Part shown: positions 16,719 through 24,862 of the stretch, piece by piece
Layout: each line of letters opens with the position of its first letter
How positions within the stretch are numbered: position 1 is the stretch's first letter
NCBI GenBank assembly: GCA_964371555.1
Contig: CAYJMQ010000001.1
Coordinates: 1-64,000, forward strand
Direction of reading: 5' to 3'
Length of the DNA: 64,000 nucleotides
Origin: CAYJMQ01 sp964371555
Lineage (GTDB): Bacteria > Bdellovibrionota > JACOXK01 > 2-02-FULL-40-11
Program-made: the position numbers and the translations under genes
The notes under the pieces: model-generated
Seen by the model: the letters and a program-made list of their open reading frames with translations, nothing else
Told to the model about the DNA's origin: nothing
Database searches by the model: none

Positions 16719-17545
16719 AAGAAAAGACCATTTCAGAGTTAGCAAAAGAATTATATGAGGCAATGACGGATCCTGAAATAGGAGAAAGACAGTGGAATAG
16801 ATCAGATGACGAAGATAAAAAAATTGAAGAGTTCTGCGCACGTGTTCAAGATAAGAAAAAAATATCTGACGCATTTATTGAGATGTATTTTCAGTATCGG
16901 CGGCCTCTCTATTATTTTAATCTTTTTTATTTTCTGAAGAAATATGCCAATTGGAAAGATTTTATAGAACGTATCCGGAATGAATATCACACGCTTATCA
17001 ATGCGTTTGATAAAGAAAAACCGAACGAAAAAAATGACGTGCTCATTGATGAAGATTGGGATATCTTAAAACATGAGGAAAACTTACCCTATCCTTCTGA
17101 ATTATTTAAATCGCGTGTGGAGTATTTTTTGCAAAAACAAGATTACAAGAAAGCAGACGGCTATCTTTCTCTTTTTTATGAGAAGGGCAAAGAGGGGGCT
17201 GAATATATTTCAGAGAATGTTAGGATTTTTTTTAAGAAATACGAAGAACTTAAAAAAGCAGGGGAAACCGATGATCAGAATATATTTGGTCTTATCTGTG
17301 GTTTACTGCGTGGGCTTATGTATGATGGTTCTGCCAAGTGGAGTATATCTTTATTTCGAGAGTTTATTTCGAAAGATTTACGGTTTCTTTCTGAGGCCAG
17401 GCAGCTTATGGCAAAAGTTATAGGGCGACTCGATGACCTACATCCCCTGGATCCAATGAGAGAAAAGCCATTTTTTTTAGAATCAGACAAAGAAATTCTC
17501 AAAGCCTTCTTCAAAGAAATATCTTTGCATGGTGTGAAGAAATAG
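16715..17545 (+). CDS. Cassette protein A, unknown function (paralogue 1)
   Basis: 276 aa, soluble, mostly helical, charged (many Glu, Lys, Asp), no signal peptide and no membrane helix. N-terminal ~125 residues (E-L-A-K-E-L-Y-E-A-M ... F-I-E-M-Y-F-Q) are related to but distinct from paralogue 2; from P-Y-P-S-E-L-F-K onward the two proteins are identical. The start ATG overlaps the TGA of a truncated small ORF. Base use is more AT-rich than in the neighbouring housekeeping genes, suggesting transfer. No known family is recognised. Size, acidity, array layout and mosaic divergence recall immunity proteins of polymorphic toxins; this is inference. Confidence 0.75.
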   Translation: MKEKTISELAKELYEAMTDPEIGERQWNRSDDEDKKIEEFCARVQDKKKISDAFIEMYFQYRRPLYYFNLFYFLKKYANWKDFIERIRNEYHTLINAFDKEKPNEKNDVLIDEDWDILKHEENLPYPSELFKSRVEYFLQKQDYKKADGYLSLFYEKGKEGAEYISENVRIFFKKYEELKKAGETDDQNIFGLICGLLRGLMYDGSAKWSISLFREFISKDLRFLSEARQLMAKVIGRLDDLHPLDPMREKPFFLESDKEILKAFFKEISLHGVKK

Positions 17546-17559
17546 CAGCGTTTGAACGG

Positions 17560-17787
17560 ATGAATCCTGCAACGCCCATTAAAAGCGACTACCCTAACTT
17601 TCATGGAGATGGACTCACCTCCGGAAAAGCTCGGGAGTGGGATATCCAAAATTTGGATTATATTCAATATAAGGGAGAGTACCACCTTTTTCCAGAGGGG
17701 TTTGTGGACCAATTTGACGAGGTTGATAAAATTCCTTTTGATCAGGCATTAGGAACGATGGAATTTGGACGGGTGATAAAGAAATGA
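17560..17787 (+). CDS. Small cassette protein, 75 aa, unknown function
   Basis: Complete small ORF between the paralogues, starting M-N-P-A-T-P-I-K and ending M-E-F-G-R-V-I-K-K. It is rich in Asp and aromatics (Y-K-G-E-Y-H-L-F-P-E-G-F). It starts 14 nt after paralogue 1 and its TGA overlaps the ATG of paralogue 2 (ATGA), so the two are translationally coupled. Its 3' end is repeated upstream (16671-16718) and its first 17 nt downstream (18647-18663). It could be a displaced C-terminal tip of a larger protein, as in orphan toxin/immunity modules, or a real partner peptide. Confidence 0.6.
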   Translation: MNPATPIKSDYPNFHGDGLTSGKAREWDIQNLDYIQYKGEYHLFPEGFVDQFDEVDKIPFDQALGTMEFGRVIKK

Positions 17788-18632
17788 CAAAGAAGATGAG
17801 CCAAACTTTAGCAGATGAATTATATGAAGCCATAAAAACACCTGGAACTCAGTGGGATTTATCATCAAATCGAGATAAGGCGATTGAGGATTTCTGTGAA
17901 CGTATTCAAGATAAACAAAAGATCTCCAAGGCATTTATTGAAATGTATTTACAGCGCAGACGGTCTATAGATCTAGATAATAGAGCCTTGGATTTTTATT
18001 GTAATATTTTTTATTACATTAAAAAGTATGGAAACTGGGCAGAGTTTATAAAACGAATTGAAAAAGAATATAACACGCTTATCAATGCGTTTGATAAAGA
18101 AAAACTGAACGAAAAAAATGACGTGCTCATTGATGAAGATTGGCATACTTTGAAAGCTGGGGGCATTCACTCTCCCTATCCTTCTGAATTATTTAAATCG
18201 CGTGTGGAGTATTTTTTGCAAAAACAAGATTACAAGAAAGCAGACGGCTATCTTTCTCTTTTTTATGAGAAGGGCAAAGAGGGGGCTGAATATATTTCAG
18301 AGAATGTTAGGATTTTTTTTAAGAAATACGAAGAACTTAAAAAAGCAGGGGAAACCGATGATCAGAATATATTTGGTCTTATCTGTGGTTTACTGCGTGG
18401 GCTTATGTATGATGGTTCTGCCAAGTGGAGTATATCTTTATTTCGAGAGTTTATTTCGAAAGATTTACGGTTTCTTTCTGAGGCCAGGCAGCTTATGGCA
18501 AAAGTTATAGGGCGACTCGATGACCTACATCCCCTGGATCCAATGAGAGAAAAGCCATTTTTTTTAGAATCAGACAAAGAAATTCTCAAAGCCTTCTTCA
18601 AAGAAATATCTTTGCATGGTGTGAAGAAATAG
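17784..18632 (+). CDS. Cassette protein B, unknown function (paralogue 2)
   Basis: 282 aa, helical and charged, no export signal. The N-terminal region (M-T-K-K-M-S-Q-T-L-A-D-E-L-Y-E-A-I ...) differs from paralogue 1 by many substitutions and an insertion (S-I-D-L-D-N-R-A-L), while the last ~152 residues are identical to it. It follows the 75-aa ORF with a 4-nt overlap. AT-rich like its paralogue. Ends 64 nt before the tRNA-Val 3' end on the opposite strand. No known function. Confidence 0.75.
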   Translation: MTKKMSQTLADELYEAIKTPGTQWDLSSNRDKAIEDFCERIQDKQKISKAFIEMYLQRRRSIDLDNRALDFYCNIFYYIKKYGNWAEFIKRIEKEYNTLINAFDKEKLNEKNDVLIDEDWHTLKAGGIHSPYPSELFKSRVEYFLQKQDYKKADGYLSLFYEKGKEGAEYISENVRIFFKKYEELKKAGETDDQNIFGLICGLLRGLMYDGSAKWSISLFREFISKDLRFLSEARQLMAKVIGRLDDLHPLDPMREKPFFLESDKEILKAFFKEISLHGVKK

Positions 18633-18695
18633 CAGCGTTTGAACGGATGAATCCTGCAACGCCTGCAAGAAGGCTGGTATTGGCCCTCCATCGGT

Positions 18696-18771
18696 TGGTA
18701 GGCGGAGAGGGACTCGAACCCACGACCCTCGCCTTGTAAGGGCGATGCTCTACCAACTGAGCTATCCGCCT
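18696..18771 (-). tRNA. tRNA-Val (anticodon TAC)
   Basis: 76 nt including an encoded CCA. On the minus strand the acceptor stem AGGCGGA pairs perfectly with TCCGCCT, followed by discriminator A and CCA. The D-arm is GCTC-AGTTGGTA-GAGC, the anticodon arm TCGCC-CTTACAA-GGCGA with anticodon TAC (codon GUA), and the T-arm contains TTCGAGT. It borders the duplicated cassette island. Confidence 0.95.
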
Positions 18772-18900
18772 AAGGATAATATTTCATATTGCGTGCCTCC
18801 TGTACTATTTTTAAATGAGAATGACAATGGTTTAAAAACAAGTGAGTCTTTTAATCCCGTTCCCAAAGCTGTTTTTAACACACTTACCGTCGGATATTTT

Positions 18901-18916
18901 ACACAATACGTTGTGT
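18901..18916. promoter_or_regulatory. NrdR box
   Basis: ACACAATACGTTGTGT matches the NrdR operator consensus (acaCwAtATaTwgTgt) at about 14 of 16 positions and is nearly palindromic. NrdR represses ribonucleotide reductase genes; the gene 145 bp downstream is nrdJ. Confidence 0.75.
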
Positions 18917-18941
18917 TTTTTATTTAAAAAATAAGAAAAAG

Positions 18942-18957
18942 ACACTACCTATTGATT
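18942..18957. promoter_or_regulatory. Second, weaker NrdR-like box
   Basis: ACACTACCTATTGATT matches the consensus at about 12 of 16 positions and begins 41 bp after the first box, close to four helical turns, so both would face the same side of DNA. It lies just upstream of the -35 element. NrdR usually binds paired boxes, though normally three turns apart. Confidence 0.45.
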
Positions 18958-18964
18958 ATTTCCA

Positions 18965-18994
18965 TTGACACTCCTTTTCAAAATCCTTTACTAT
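18965..18994 (+). promoter_or_regulatory. Sigma-70 promoter of nrdJ
   Basis: A perfect -35 TTGACA (18965-18970), an 18-bp spacer, then TACTAT (18989-18994, 4 of 6). The predicted start near 19001 gives a leader of about 60 nt ending in a GGGGGA Shine-Dalgarno. Confidence 0.6.
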
Positions 18995-19050
18995 TTTTAT
19001 AGGAATATGGTTATTAAAAGCATTTTATAGGAATGTGGTTATTAAAAGCA
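18995..19050. repeat. Two tandem 28-bp repeats in the nrdJ leader
   Basis: TTTTATAGGAATRTGGTTAT followed by TAAAAGCA is present twice in succession (18995-19022, 19023-19050) with one A/G difference. Both copies lie between the promoter and the start codon. Confidence 0.85.
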
Positions 19051-19060
19051 GGGGGACAGC

Positions 19061-22000
19061 GTGAAAATCAGACGAAAATTCACGAAAAACATAAAGAGTC
19101 CGTATGACGGGATAACATTTGTAGAGCGTAGGTCGGAGCTCAAAAATCCCGATGGGTCGCTTGTCTGCCTGGCAGATCATGTGACTATCCCCGATTTTTG
19201 GTCGCAGGTTGCGACGGATATTCTGGTGCAAAAATATTTTAGGAAAGCAGGGCTTCGTTCAGCCCCCAAAAAATCGCTTTATGGTTCTAAAGATGCCGAT
19301 ATGGAGACAGATGCGAGGCAGGTGTTTCATCGTTTGAGCGGTTGTTGGACCGACTGGGGGAAAAAATATGGCTATTTCGATTCCGAAAATGACACAAAGA
19401 ATTTCTATGATGAAATTTCTTATATGTTGGTTCATCAAATCGCGGCCCCCAATAGCCCTCAATGGTTTAATACAGGGATCTACTGGGCATACGGCATTGA
19501 AGGGAAGGGGCAGGGGCACTATTATGTCGATCCGAAGACAGAGAAGCTGAAGCTCTCGGGTTCAGCCTATCAACGTCCACAGCCCCACGCCTGTTTTATT
19601 CAGTCGATTAAAGACGATCTCGTGAATGAAGGGGGGATCATGGATTTGTGGACGCGCGAGGCCCGCCTTTTTAAATATGGTTCGGGGACTGGGACAAACT
19701 TCAGCGCGATTCGTGCGGCGGGGGAAAAACTATCGGGCGGGGGCGTTTCTTCGGGGCTTATGTCTTTTTTGTCGATCGGGGATCGCGCGGCCGGGGCGAT
19801 CAAAAGCGGGGGAACAACACGACGCGCGGCCAAGATGGTCTGTCTCAATTTGGATCACCCCGACATCGTCGAGTTTATAGAATGGAAAGCGCGTGAGGAG
19901 CAAAAAGTGGTGGCGCTTGTTGCGGGGTCGCGAACTACCAAAGAAGCGCTCACGAAGATTTTAAAAGCCTGCGTGTTACAGAGAGAAAGGCTGGGTCAGA
20001 AGGCATATAACCTTAAAGAGAACCCATTGCTCCTGGAGGCGGTGCGTGAGGCAAGTCGTTTTAAAATCCCTCTCAACTATGCCTATCGCGCCATTCAGCT
20101 TGCCGAGCAGGGTTTCACAGAAATTGAATTTATCGAGCTCGATGTCGACTGGAACTCCGAGGCCTATCGAACCGTCGGGGGACAAAATTCAAATAACTCT
20201 GTTCGGATCCCCAATTCCTTTTTTGAAGCGGTCGAAAAGGATGCTGATTGGCATCTTACGTCGCGAACCGATGGAAAGACATTAAAGACGATTAAGGCGC
20301 GCGAGCTCTGGGAGAAAATCTGCCATGCCGCCTGGTCTTCGGCCGATCCCGGCATACAATATGACACGATTATCAACGAGTGGCATACCTGTCCGCAAGA
20401 TGGGAGGATTAATGCCTCCAATCCCTGTTCAGAATATATGTTCTTAGACGATACGGCCTGCAACCTCGCCTCGATCAATCTTCTTAAATTTTACGATGCC
20501 GAAAGAGGGATTTTTGATATCGACTCGTTCAAACATGCCTGTCATCTCTGGACGATCGTTTTGGAGATCTCTGTTTTAATGGCGCAATTTCCAAGTAAAG
20601 AGATCGCCAGTAAAAGCTTTGTATTCCGGACGCTGGGGCTGGGGTTTGCGAATCTTGGGGCGCTTCTCATGTGTATGGGGATCCCCTACGACAGCGAAGA
20701 GGGGCGTGCGATTGCGGCCTGTTTAACATCGATCATGTGTGGAGAGTCATACGCCACAAGCGGCGCCATGGCCAAAGAGCTTGGGGCGTTTGGCGGCTAT
20801 GAAAGAAATAAAAAGAATATGCTTCGCGTCATTCGAAACCACAGAGGAGCGGCCCATAACGCTCCGAAGGATGAATACGAAGGGCTCTCCGTTACTCCCC
20901 AGGGAATTCGCGCCGCGCATGCCCCTGAATATTTTGTTTCCGCAGCGCTTGATGCGTGGGATCGCGCCCTGGAAGCGGGAGAGAAATATGGCTACCGGAA
21001 CGCGCAGGTGACAGTCATTGCGCCGACCGGCACGATTGGTCTTGTGATGGATTGCGACACAACAGGGGTTGAGCCCGATTTTGCTCTTGTGAAATTTAAG
21101 AAACTCGCGGGGGGCGGCTATTTTAAAATTATCAATCAGTCGGTTCCGGCGGCGTTAAAGCGCCTCGGTTATTCGACCAGAGAAATAGAAGAGATTGTCA
21201 GCTATATAAAGGGGCATGGGACGCTCAAAGGGGCGCCCTTTATTAATCATGAAACCCTTCGGGCGATGGGATTTACAGATGAAGCGCTCGAAAAACTTGA
21301 AGCGTATCTCCCGTCTGTTTTTAGAATCGACTTTGCATTCAATAAACATCTCTTGGGGGGGGCTTTTTGTCGTGAACTTCTGCATTTAACGGATGAAGAT
21401 CTGGGGCGATGGAATTTTAATATGCTTGGGGCGCTCGGGTTCAAAAAAGAGGAGATCGAGGCAGCCAACGATTATTGCTGTGGGACGATGACCGTCGAAG
21501 GGGCGCCGCATCTCAAAGAAGAGCACTACCCGATTTTTGACTGCGCGAATAAATGCGGTAAATATGGGAAGCGCTTCATTGAATATCAGGGGCATATCAA
21601 AATGATGGGGGCTGTTCAGCCGTTTATTTCAGGGGCGATCAGCAAAACCATCAACATGCCGCACGAGGCAACGGTCGCAGATATTAAGAAGGCTTATTAT
21701 GACTCCTGGCAGCTCATGATCAAAGCGAACGCCCTCTACCGCGACGGCTCAAAACTCTCTCAGCCTCTCAATGCTGTTGCCGAAGATGCGGCAGAGATCA
21801 TTCTTGCGGCTTCACAAGAGGAAAAAATTGAAAAGATCGCGGAAAAAGTTGTCACCCGTTATATTTCCAAAAAGCGCCCGCTCCCCCCGCGTCGATCGGG
21901 ATATACGCAAAAAGCGGAGATTGGGGGCCTTAAGGTTTATCTGAGAACGGGTGAATACGAAGATGGGACGCTCGGTGAAATCTTTCTCGATATGCATAAA

Positions 22001-22612
22001 GAGGGGGCGGCGTTTCGAAGTCTCATGAACTGTTTTGCGATTGCAGTTTCGATGGGGCTTCAATACGGGGTTCCGCTCGAAGAATTCATCAATCAGTTTG
22101 CATTTACACGCTTTGATCCTTCGGGAGTTGTGAACGAACATGATCATATTAAGATGGCAACCAGTATTGTCGACTACATTTTTAGAGAGCTTGCGATGAC
22201 TTATCTCGGTCGGTACGATCTTGTTCAAATTCCACCCAAGGATTCAGAGCATTTGAAACCGAAGACACTCCCTCACCATGTGAGTCAGCAAAATCAAAAG
22301 CGAAAAGCAGAGGAGGGATTTACGTTTGTTCTTCCGCCGGCGACGGATGAAGGGGGCGCTTCTCTAGAAATTGGAGGAATGGGTGAAATTGGGGGAATTA
22401 GGAGAATTGGGGAAAATGGAGGAAATGGCGCAGAGAATGGGGCAAATGGACATGAAGCAGGGAGCGGTCATATTGGATTCTCTCTTCAGAGAATGGCGCT
22501 GCTTCAGGGATACGAAGGGGATTCGTGCGGGGAGTGCGGGCAATTTACAATGGTAAGAAACGGGTCATGTTTAAAATGCGCCTCCTGTGGAACGACGTCC
22601 GGGTGTTCATAG
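19061..22612 (+). CDS. nrdJ: Vitamin B12-dependent (class II) ribonucleotide reductase
   Basis: 1183 aa from a GTG preceded by GGGGGA four bases upstream. It reduces ribonucleotides to deoxyribonucleotides with adenosylcobalamin and needs no oxygen. Seen: the N-terminal S-P-Q-W-F-N-T-G-I-Y block, S-N-N-S-V-R-I-P-N-S-F-F, N-A-S-N-P-C-S-E with the presumed active-site Cys at residue 456, A-P-T-G-T-I-G-L, and a C-terminal zinc-ribbon (C-G-E-C-G ... C-L-K-C-A-S-C-G-T-T-S-G-C-S) with the redox cysteines. Just before it is a Gly/Asn/Ile-rich linker of short repeats (about residues 1105-1130). NrdR boxes upstream suggest repression by NrdR. Confidence 0.96.
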   Translation: MKIRRKFTKNIKSPYDGITFVERRSELKNPDGSLVCLADHVTIPDFWSQVATDILVQKYFRKAGLRSAPKKSLYGSKDADMETDARQVFHRLSGCWTDWGKKYGYFDSENDTKNFYDEISYMLVHQIAAPNSPQWFNTGIYWAYGIEGKGQGHYYVDPKTEKLKLSGSAYQRPQPHACFIQSIKDDLVNEGGIMDLWTREARLFKYGSGTGTNFSAIRAAGEKLSGGGVSSGLMSFLSIGDRAAGAIKSGGTTRRAAKMVCLNLDHPDIVEFIEWKAREEQKVVALVAGSRTTKEALTKILKACVLQRERLGQKAYNLKENPLLLEAVREASRFKIPLNYAYRAIQLAEQGFTEIEFIELDVDWNSEAYRTVGGQNSNNSVRIPNSFFEAVEKDADWHLTSRTDGKTLKTIKARELWEKICHAAWSSADPGIQYDTIINEWHTCPQDGRINASNPCSEYMFLDDTACNLASINLLKFYDAERGIFDIDSFKHACHLWTIVLEISVLMAQFPSKEIASKSFVFRTLGLGFANLGALLMCMGIPYDSEEGRAIAACLTSIMCGESYATSGAMAKELGAFGGYERNKKNMLRVIRNHRGAAHNAPKDEYEGLSVTPQGIRAAHAPEYFVSAALDAWDRALEAGEKYGYRNAQVTVIAPTGTIGLVMDCDTTGVEPDFALVKFKKLAGGGYFKIINQSVPAALKRLGYSTREIEEIVSYIKGHGTLKGAPFINHETLRAMGFTDEALEKLEAYLPSVFRIDFAFNKHLLGGAFCRELLHLTDEDLGRWNFNMLGALGFKKEEIEAANDYCCGTMTVEGAPHLKEEHYPIFDCANKCGKYGKRFIEYQGHIKMMGAVQPFISGAISKTINMPHEATVADIKKAYYDSWQLMIKANALYRDGSKLSQPLNAVAEDAAEIILAASQEEKIEKIAEKVVTRYISKKRPLPPRRSGYTQKAEIGGLKVYLRTGEYEDGTLGEIFLDMHKEGAAFRSLMNCFAIAVSMGLQYGVPLEEFINQFAFTRFDPSGVVNEHDHIKMATSIVDYIFRELAMTYLGRYDLVQIPPKDSEHLKPKTLPHHVSQQNQKRKAEEGFTFVLPPATDEGGASLEIGGMGEIGGIRRIGENGGNGAENGANGHEAGSGHIGFSLQRMALLQGYEGDSCGECGQFTMVRNGSCLKCASCGTTSGCS

Positions 22613-22652
22613 CTTTTGTTGGATATGGTTTTTGCCGATAAGGAGGTAGCGT

Positions 22653-23399
22653 ATGGGGCCTTTTTTTCTAATGGTATTGTTATTATTTCTTTCCGCCTGT
22701 GGTGTCGTGGCAAACGCGGGGGAAGAAGAAACGCCATTTAATGGAAATGCTGTCGAAGCGATTGTTCCGATCACATTCCCTCCGGAAGGGAATAGCGGTA
22801 ACGGGGATAGTCCCACCCAGTATTGTTCAGCGGATGAAAATGGTCAATTTTCAGACCGTGTCCAGGTTTCAAAAGGCTCTGAGAGTGGTTTTGTCTGGGC
22901 GGAAGGGGGCGCCTGTATTTTCAGGTCGATTCGCGAGGTGTGGGGAGTCTCTCATAACCACCCCCTGATGGTGTGGGATGGGGTCGATAGCTCGACTTTC
23001 ACTGAACGGTCTGACCGGCCAGACGGGGTTTCTCACTTTTATGAAATTAACTATTTTGTCGATGAAATCATCGATGTCGACTGGACGATGAATTGGTATC
23101 ACAGTGTCCGGCAGGGGGCATTTGATCAGCCCCTTCAGGTTTTAATCAATTACAAAAAGGTTAAAGGGACCCGTTTTATCCCCTATTGGGAAGGCTCGAT
23201 TATTCTTCACCAGGTGACCCCTGGCATTATCTCAATCTCCATGCGCAATCAGATCCGTGCAAGCCGTACAGACGAAGATGATGCCGCAAATACCATCCGC
23301 GATGTTGTTCAGAAGCTTCGCACCGGTCCTCCCAACTGGGAGCCGTTGCAGCCAAGGGAGTGGATAAATCCGTTCAGCTTTTTTGCCCATGTAAAATAG
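22653..23399 (+). CDS. Lipoprotein, unknown function
   Basis: 248 aa, with AAGGAGG before the ATG. The signal sequence ends in the lipobox L-S-A-C, so the protein is anchored by lipid at Cys16. The mature part has a low-complexity acidic/Gly linker, then a compact domain with W-A-E-G-G-A-C-I-F-R and many aromatic residues (D-V-D-W-T-M-N-W-Y-H), which looks like a START/Bet v1-like or other lipid-binding beta fold, a weak guess. Its 3' end overlaps the convergent PNPOx-like gene by 26 nt. No family recognised with confidence. Confidence 0.75.
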   Translation: MGPFFLMVLLLFLSACGVVANAGEEETPFNGNAVEAIVPITFPPEGNSGNGDSPTQYCSADENGQFSDRVQVSKGSESGFVWAEGGACIFRSIREVWGVSHNHPLMVWDGVDSSTFTERSDRPDGVSHFYEINYFVDEIIDVDWTMNWYHSVRQGAFDQPLQVLINYKKVKGTRFIPYWEGSIILHQVTPGIISISMRNQIRASRTDEDDAANTIRDVVQKLRTGPPNWEPLQPREWINPFSFFAHVK

Positions 23400-23964
23400 A
23401 AACTTTCTCGGATTGCCATCTGTTTTTTGTGAGTGTATGCACCGATCGCTGTCCTTTTCGATACTCGTCTAAATGAATTTCATAAATATCCCACTTAAAA
23501 GGTCTGCAGAAGACAACCCCCAAATTGGGCGCTCGTTTTTGTATGTCTATTTCTTCAGGGAGTTCTGAGTCGAGCGACAGGTGTTTGGCATCGAGCCAAT
23601 AGGCGGTCCTCACTTCGGAGCGGATTTTGAGCCACATCTCATCCAGAAGCTCTTTGAATGTCTGGTTTTTCGGTTCGATAAGTTCTGCTTCTGCCTGAAA
23701 GCGGAATTGGATTTCCCGCGATGTGTCGTAATAGCAGCCTGAAAGATGAGCGTGTTTTTTAAGTTCATGCCATTTGTCGGATTTAAGATGGGTGCTGAAG
23801 GCAATCACATCGGGCTCTTTTAAATAATGGAGATGCAGGGTCCGAAGGGTCGGTTGTTTTCCTTTGGAAAGGGTTGCGATTTGACCATAGGCAGGGCGCT
23901 GGTTATCACCGAATGTCTCCGCGATGATTTTATAATATAAAGAAGGGGCCATTTGGGTTTTCAT
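23374..23964 (-). CDS. Pyridoxamine 5'-phosphate oxidase-related FMN-binding protein
   Basis: 196 aa from the ATG at 23964 (GGGGAAATGG upstream); an ATG four codons earlier also fits. It resembles the FMN-binding split-barrel (PNPOx-like, Alr4036 type): A-T-L-S-K-G-K-Q-P-T-L-R-T-L-H-L-H, I-A-F-S-T-H-L-K-S-D-K-W-H-E-L (flavin-phosphate contacts), C-Y-Y-D-T-S-R-E-I-Q-F-R-F, and a C-terminal W-D-I-Y-E-I ... W. It may be a flavin-dependent oxidase or reductase; true PdxH activity is not shown. Confidence 0.82.
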   Translation of the reverse strand: MKTQMAPSLYYKIIAETFGDNQRPAYGQIATLSKGKQPTLRTLHLHYLKEPDVIAFSTHLKSDKWHELKKHAHLSGCYYDTSREIQFRFQAEAELIEPKNQTFKELLDEMWLKIRSEVRTAYWLDAKHLSLDSELPEEIDIQKRAPNLGVVFCRPFKWDIYEIHLDEYRKGQRSVHTLTKNRWQSEKVSILHGQKS

Positions 23965-24064
23965 CCATTTCCCCATACCAGCTCTTTTTTAGAAAAGCCA
24001 TCAAATTTCAGACTTGATTGGGGAGGGTATTTTGCAGTATGGTGCCAGCTATCGGGTGAGGGAC

Positions 24065-24862
24065 ATGCTAAAAAAACTTGTTTTATGGGTCATATTTTTA
24101 ACCCCTTTCGCTCAAGCGGCGGAGCAGACGCCCAAAGAGCTGGTCGGTGTGGGGATCGACGAGCATCTGGGGGGGGCGGTTTCCCTCGATCTCACTTTTA
24201 AAAATGCGCTGGGGGAGATGGAGCCGTTAAAGAACTTCTTTGATGGCAAACACCCTGTTGTCTTAAATCTCGTCTATTACCGCTGTCCGAATGTCTGCCA
24301 TTATCTTTTGGATGGTTTTACAAGCTCAGTCATGAAACTGCCGTGGGTGGTTGGAAAGCAGTTTCAGGTGGTGACGGTGAGCATCAATCCGGAGGAAACC
24401 GAAGAAGACGCGAAAAAGAAAAGACAACAAATCCTCCATCGTTACCGGCATAAGTCTGCTGTCAGCGGCTGGCACTTTTTGACAGGTGAAGAAAAAAATA
24501 TCCGGAAACTGGCAGAAGAAGCCGGATTTCGCTATCAATACGATCCGGAACGAAAAGAGTACGCGCATCCCTCTGTTATTTTTGTTTTAACGCCGGATGG
24601 AAAAATTTCCCGTTATCTTTACGGCATTCAATTCAATCGTTTGGATCTGAAGCTTGCGCTTCTCGAGGCGGCTGGCGGGAAGATTGGCAATGTCATTGAC
24701 AGGCTTCTTCTCTATTGTTATCACTTCGACCCGAAAAACCGGAAATATGCGCTCATGGCAGTCAATTCGATGAAAATTGCGGGATCAATCACAGTGCTTG
24801 GTTTGGTTTTGTTGGTTTCCTTTTTATTTTTATCCCGAAAAAATAAGAAAAAATTGATCTGA
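24065..24862 (+). CDS. SCO1/SenC/PrrC copper chaperone
   Basis: 265 aa from the ATG at 24065, which gives a clean signal peptide (M-L-K-K-L-V-L-W ... A-Q-A-A); an ATG 17 codons upstream lacks that logic. It delivers copper to the CuA site of cytochrome c oxidase. Seen: thioredoxin-like fold with the copper-binding C-P-N-V-C (Cys74 and Cys78) and the conserved distal His in Y-A-H-P-S. A C-terminal membrane helix and a basic tail (S-R-K-N-K-K-K) follow, which is unusual, as many SCO proteins are anchored only at the N-terminus. It heads the cytochrome oxidase cluster and overlaps ctaC by 1 nt. Confidence 0.93.
   Translation: MLKKLVLWVIFLTPFAQAAEQTPKELVGVGIDEHLGGAVSLDLTFKNALGEMEPLKNFFDGKHPVVLNLVYYRCPNVCHYLLDGFTSSVMKLPWVVGKQFQVVTVSINPEETEEDAKKKRQQILHRYRHKSAVSGWHFLTGEEKNIRKLAEEAGFRYQYDPERKEYAHPSVIFVLTPDGKISRYLYGIQFNRLDLKLALLEAAGGKIGNVIDRLLLYCYHFDPKNRKYALMAVNSMKIAGSITVLGLVLLVSFLFLSRKNKKKLI

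Larger units (their letters stand above)
16671..18663. repeat. Tandem duplication of a small-ORF / large-ORF cassette
   Basis: Unit 1 runs from about 16671 to 17576 and unit 2 from about 17740 to 18663. The right part (17087-17576 and 18174-18663, 490 bp, offset 1087) appears base-for-base identical, covering the last ~152 codons of both large genes, the stop, a spacer and the first 17 nt of the small ORF. The left part (N-terminal ~125 codons of each large gene) is clearly diverged. A conserved 45-bp block also flanks both starts. Identity on one side and divergence on the other point to recent recombination or gene conversion. Confidence 0.92.
18772..19060. other. Regulatory intergenic region upstream of nrdJ
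   Basis: 290 bp without a gene. Bases 18772-18900 hold nothing recognised. Bases 18901-19060 hold the NrdR-like palindromes, a promoter and a duplicated 28-bp leader, listed separately. No cobalamin riboswitch structure fits in the short leader. Confidence 0.7.

Noticed and set aside
19001..19060. Cobalamin riboswitch before the B12-dependent nrdJ
   Set aside because: The leader is only about 60 nt and is a simple two-copy repeat; no B12-box or the required long structure is present.
22653..22700. Third sigma-54 promoter before the lipoprotein gene at 22653
   Set aside because: The nearby TTGGATATGGTTTTTGC has 11 rather than 10 bases between GG and GC.
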